Origin: DASZHJ01 sp035507155
GTDB taxonomy: Bacteria; Pseudomonadota; Alphaproteobacteria; ATCC43930; CGMCC-115725
Reading direction: 5' to 3'
NCBI GenBank assembly: GCA_035507155.1
Contig: DATJOK010000062.1
Coordinates: 1 to 8,191, forward strand
Length of the DNA: 8,191 nucleotides
Shown here: positions 7,229-8,191 of the stretch, in pieces
Layout: each line of letters opens with the position of its first letter
Numbering within the stretch: position 1 is the first letter of the stretch
Position numbers and translations under genes: made by a program
The notes under the pieces: model-generated
What the model was told of the DNA's origin: nothing
What the model saw: the letters and a program-made list of their open reading frames with translations, nothing else
The model's database searches: none

Positions 7229-7232
7229 GGCC
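7212..7232 (+). other. six-pair stem-loop across the glycosylase stop codon
   Basis: GGCCTC (7212-7217) and GAGGCC (7227-7232) are perfect inverted repeats with a nine-base GC-rich loop, and the TGA stop lies at the base of the stem. No T-run follows (the next bases are ACATTACC), so it is not a standard intrinsic terminator; it could protect the 3' end of the transcript or be chance in GC-rich DNA. Confidence 0.25.
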
Positions 7233-7328
7233 ACATTACCGAAAATTAACTCAGCAAGGACCCGCTGGGGATCACAAGCGGCCGACCACTGCCTCCAGGC
7301 GTCTGCAAGCATCCCCGCGCAGGAAAAT

Positions 7329-7337
7329 TTATCCACA
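7329..7337 (+). promoter_or_regulatory. perfect DnaA-box sequence TTATCCACA
   Basis: The nine bases match the strict DnaA-box consensus TTATCCACA exactly and sit in an AT-rich part of the gap between the glycosylase and transglycosylase genes, directly against the start of the tandem repeat. DnaA acts both as replication initiator and as transcription factor in alphaproteobacteria. I saw no second strict box nearby, so a regulatory or titration site is more likely than an origin. Binding is inferred from sequence only. Confidence 0.45.
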
Positions 7338-7419
7338 TAGTGAAGATTGAGAGTTTCGTTGTAAATCAGCGCGGTCCGTAGTTAAGACCAGAGTCTCGCT
7401 GTAAATCGTCACGGTTTCG
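7338..7419 (+). repeat. imperfect two-copy 41-base tandem repeat
   Basis: Unit 1 is 7338-7378 and unit 2 is 7379-7419. The units share TAGTxAAGA at their starts (8 of 9 bases), an 18-base core AGAGTYTCGYTGTAAATC at 7350-7367 and 7390-7407 (16 of 18, both differences T/C), and CGGT near their ends. One base is lost in unit 2 before the core and one gained after it. The repeat is noncoding, lies about 50-130 bases before the transglycosylase ATG, and could be a pair of regulator-binding sites about four helical turns apart. The first unit is far more AT-rich than the genes around it (bases 7321-7380 are about 40% GC by hand count). Confidence 0.7.
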
Positions 7420-7443
7420 TCGGCCATTTCAGCTTGCCGGTCC

Positions 7444-7465
7444 TCCCCCGATCGTTTAAGGGGGA
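7444..7465 (+). promoter_or_regulatory. hairpin that would mask the transglycosylase ribosome binding site
   Basis: TCCCCC (7444-7449) can pair perfectly with GGGGGA (7460-7465) across a ten-base AT-richer loop. The right arm is the Shine-Dalgarno sequence (AAGGGGGA, 7458-7465), three bases before the ATG at 7469. Folding would limit ribosome access, so translation may be controlled at this point. This is a direct sequence observation; regulation is inferred. Confidence 0.5.
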
Positions 7466-7468
7466 TTT

Positions 7469-8191
7469 ATGATTCGTTACGAATTGGTAACCCCGCGCCC
7501 GGGGACTTGGGGAAAGATTCATCTTTACGGTCTTCTGGGCGCCTCACTGCTGGCCGGCCTCGCGGCCCCCGAAGGCGCGTCCGGCGCCGAGGTGGTGCGA
7601 ACCGCGGCCCTGCCGCCGACGCAGAATGTGCGCGAGGCCGATCTTCCGACCATCCTCGCCTTCGAGGACGCGCAGCGCTATCGCCGCATCTTCGAGCTGC
7701 AGGAAGCCGCCAACTGGGGCGCCGCGGACCTCGACATCGATCAGATCAACGATCCGGTGCTGATGGGCGACGTGCTGGCGCAGCGCTACCTGCACCGGGG
7801 CTACCACACCACCTACGGCGAGCTTGCCGACTGGATGGCCTCCTTTTCCGACCAGCCGCAGGCCAGGAACATTTATCCCCTGGCCCTGAAGCGGCATCCC
7901 GCCGGCGCCCCGATGCCGGCGAAGCCCGCCTTCGGCCAGGCCTCGGTCCGCTCCGGCAGCGACGACGACTTCGACGCGCCTGCCGCCTCCGCCGGCGCCC
8001 GGAGCGCCGCCGAGCTGGAGCGCGCCTATCGGTTGAAGGACAGCATTCGACGCCTCGCCCAGGTCAACCCGGCCAAGGCCGAGGCGATCCTCGCCGGCCC
8101 GGAGGCCAAGGCGCTGCTGGACCATGCCGACATGGACGAGGTCCGCGGCATCATCGCCGAGGGATATCTCTCTGCCGGCGACGCCCAGCGG
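7469..8191 (+). CDS. soluble lytic murein transglycosylase, N-terminal part (3' end outside window)
   Basis: The frame is open for 241 codons to the last base. The start is well fixed: an in-frame TAA lies at 7457-7459, the ATG at 7469 is the first start after it, and AAGGGGGA provides a strong ribosome binding site. Residues 1-17 contain the basic region, 18-33 a hydrophobic core (LYGLLGASLLAGLAA), and a signal peptidase site is plausible after SGA at residue 40, so the product is periplasmic. The segment FEDAQRYRRIFELQEAANWG (65-84) and LAQRYLHRGYHTTYGELADW (103-122) match the helical superhelix domain at the start of Slt-type transglycosylases, which cleave the MurNAc-GlcNAc bond to form 1,6-anhydro ends. 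A low-complexity insert at about 145-178 follows, then more helices. The catalytic SLT domain with its Glu is beyond the window, so activity cannot be confirmed here. Confidence 0.85.
   Translation, partial: MIRYELVTPRPGTWGKIHLYGLLGASLLAGLAAPEGASGAEVVRTAALPPTQNVREADLPTILAFEDAQRYRRIFELQEAANWGAADLDIDQINDPVLMGDVLAQRYLHRGYHTTYGELADWMASFSDQPQARNIYPLALKRHPAGAPMPAKPAFGQASVRSGSDDDFDAPAASAGARSAAELERAYRLKDSIRRLAQVNPAKAEAILAGPEAKALLDHADMDEVRGIIAEGYLSAGDAQR

Noticed and set aside
7236..7250. TTAC-N6-TTAAC, resembling a CtrA site (TTAA-N7-TTAA)
   Set aside because: The spacing is one base short and the first half differs, so it is not a convincing CtrA box.
7229..7468. Possible replication origin (DnaA box, AT-rich DNA, tandem repeat)
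   Set aside because: Only one strict DnaA box is present, and the neighbouring genes are not those usually found at alphaproteobacterial origins.

Overview
The window is a GC-rich chromosomal segment that most resembles an alphaproteobacterium, perhaps of the Rhodospirillales type. Signs are the heavy use of G/C-ending codons, the form of the ETF-ubiquinone oxidoreductase, an alphaproteobacterial-style family-4 uracil-DNA glycosylase, and a soluble lytic transglycosylase N-terminus of the kind common in that class. The assignment below class level is inference. Nearly all of the sequence is coding.

Left part (1-1924, plus strand): the last 80 codons of a protein that looks like the C-terminal TPR of a TadD-type pilus assembly protein, then a membrane-anchored Sel1-repeat protein, probably in the same operon. 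A small, lower-GC, unrecognised putative lipoprotein follows.

Middle (1964-6329, minus strand): reading along that strand, ETF-ubiquinone oxidoreductase (feeds electrons from flavoprotein dehydrogenases into the quinone pool), then a large TPR lipoprotein of unknown function, then ispE (the kinase step of the MEP isoprenoid pathway). The TPR gene and ispE are 10 bases apart and almost certainly cotranscribed. An AT-rich spot with a small palindrome separates the ETF gene from the TPR gene. Isoprenoid synthesis supplies the ubiquinone side chain that ETF-QO depends on, but a functional link from this arrangement is only inferred.

Right part (6449-8191, plus strand): a uracil-DNA glycosylase diverges from the ETF gene. 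It keeps the catalytic motifs but only two of the four cysteines that normally bind the family-4 iron-sulfur cluster. A 240-base AT-richer gap follows, holding a perfect DnaA-box sequence, a two-copy imperfect 41-base tandem repeat, and a hairpin that would cover the ribosome binding site of the last gene. That gene is the N-terminal 241 codons of a secreted soluble lytic murein transglycosylase and runs off the window end.

I found no mobile element, CRISPR array, tRNA or rRNA, and no convincing new multi-gene system. The most interesting signals are the altered cluster ligands in the glycosylase and the dense regulatory-looking DNA before the transglycosylase.
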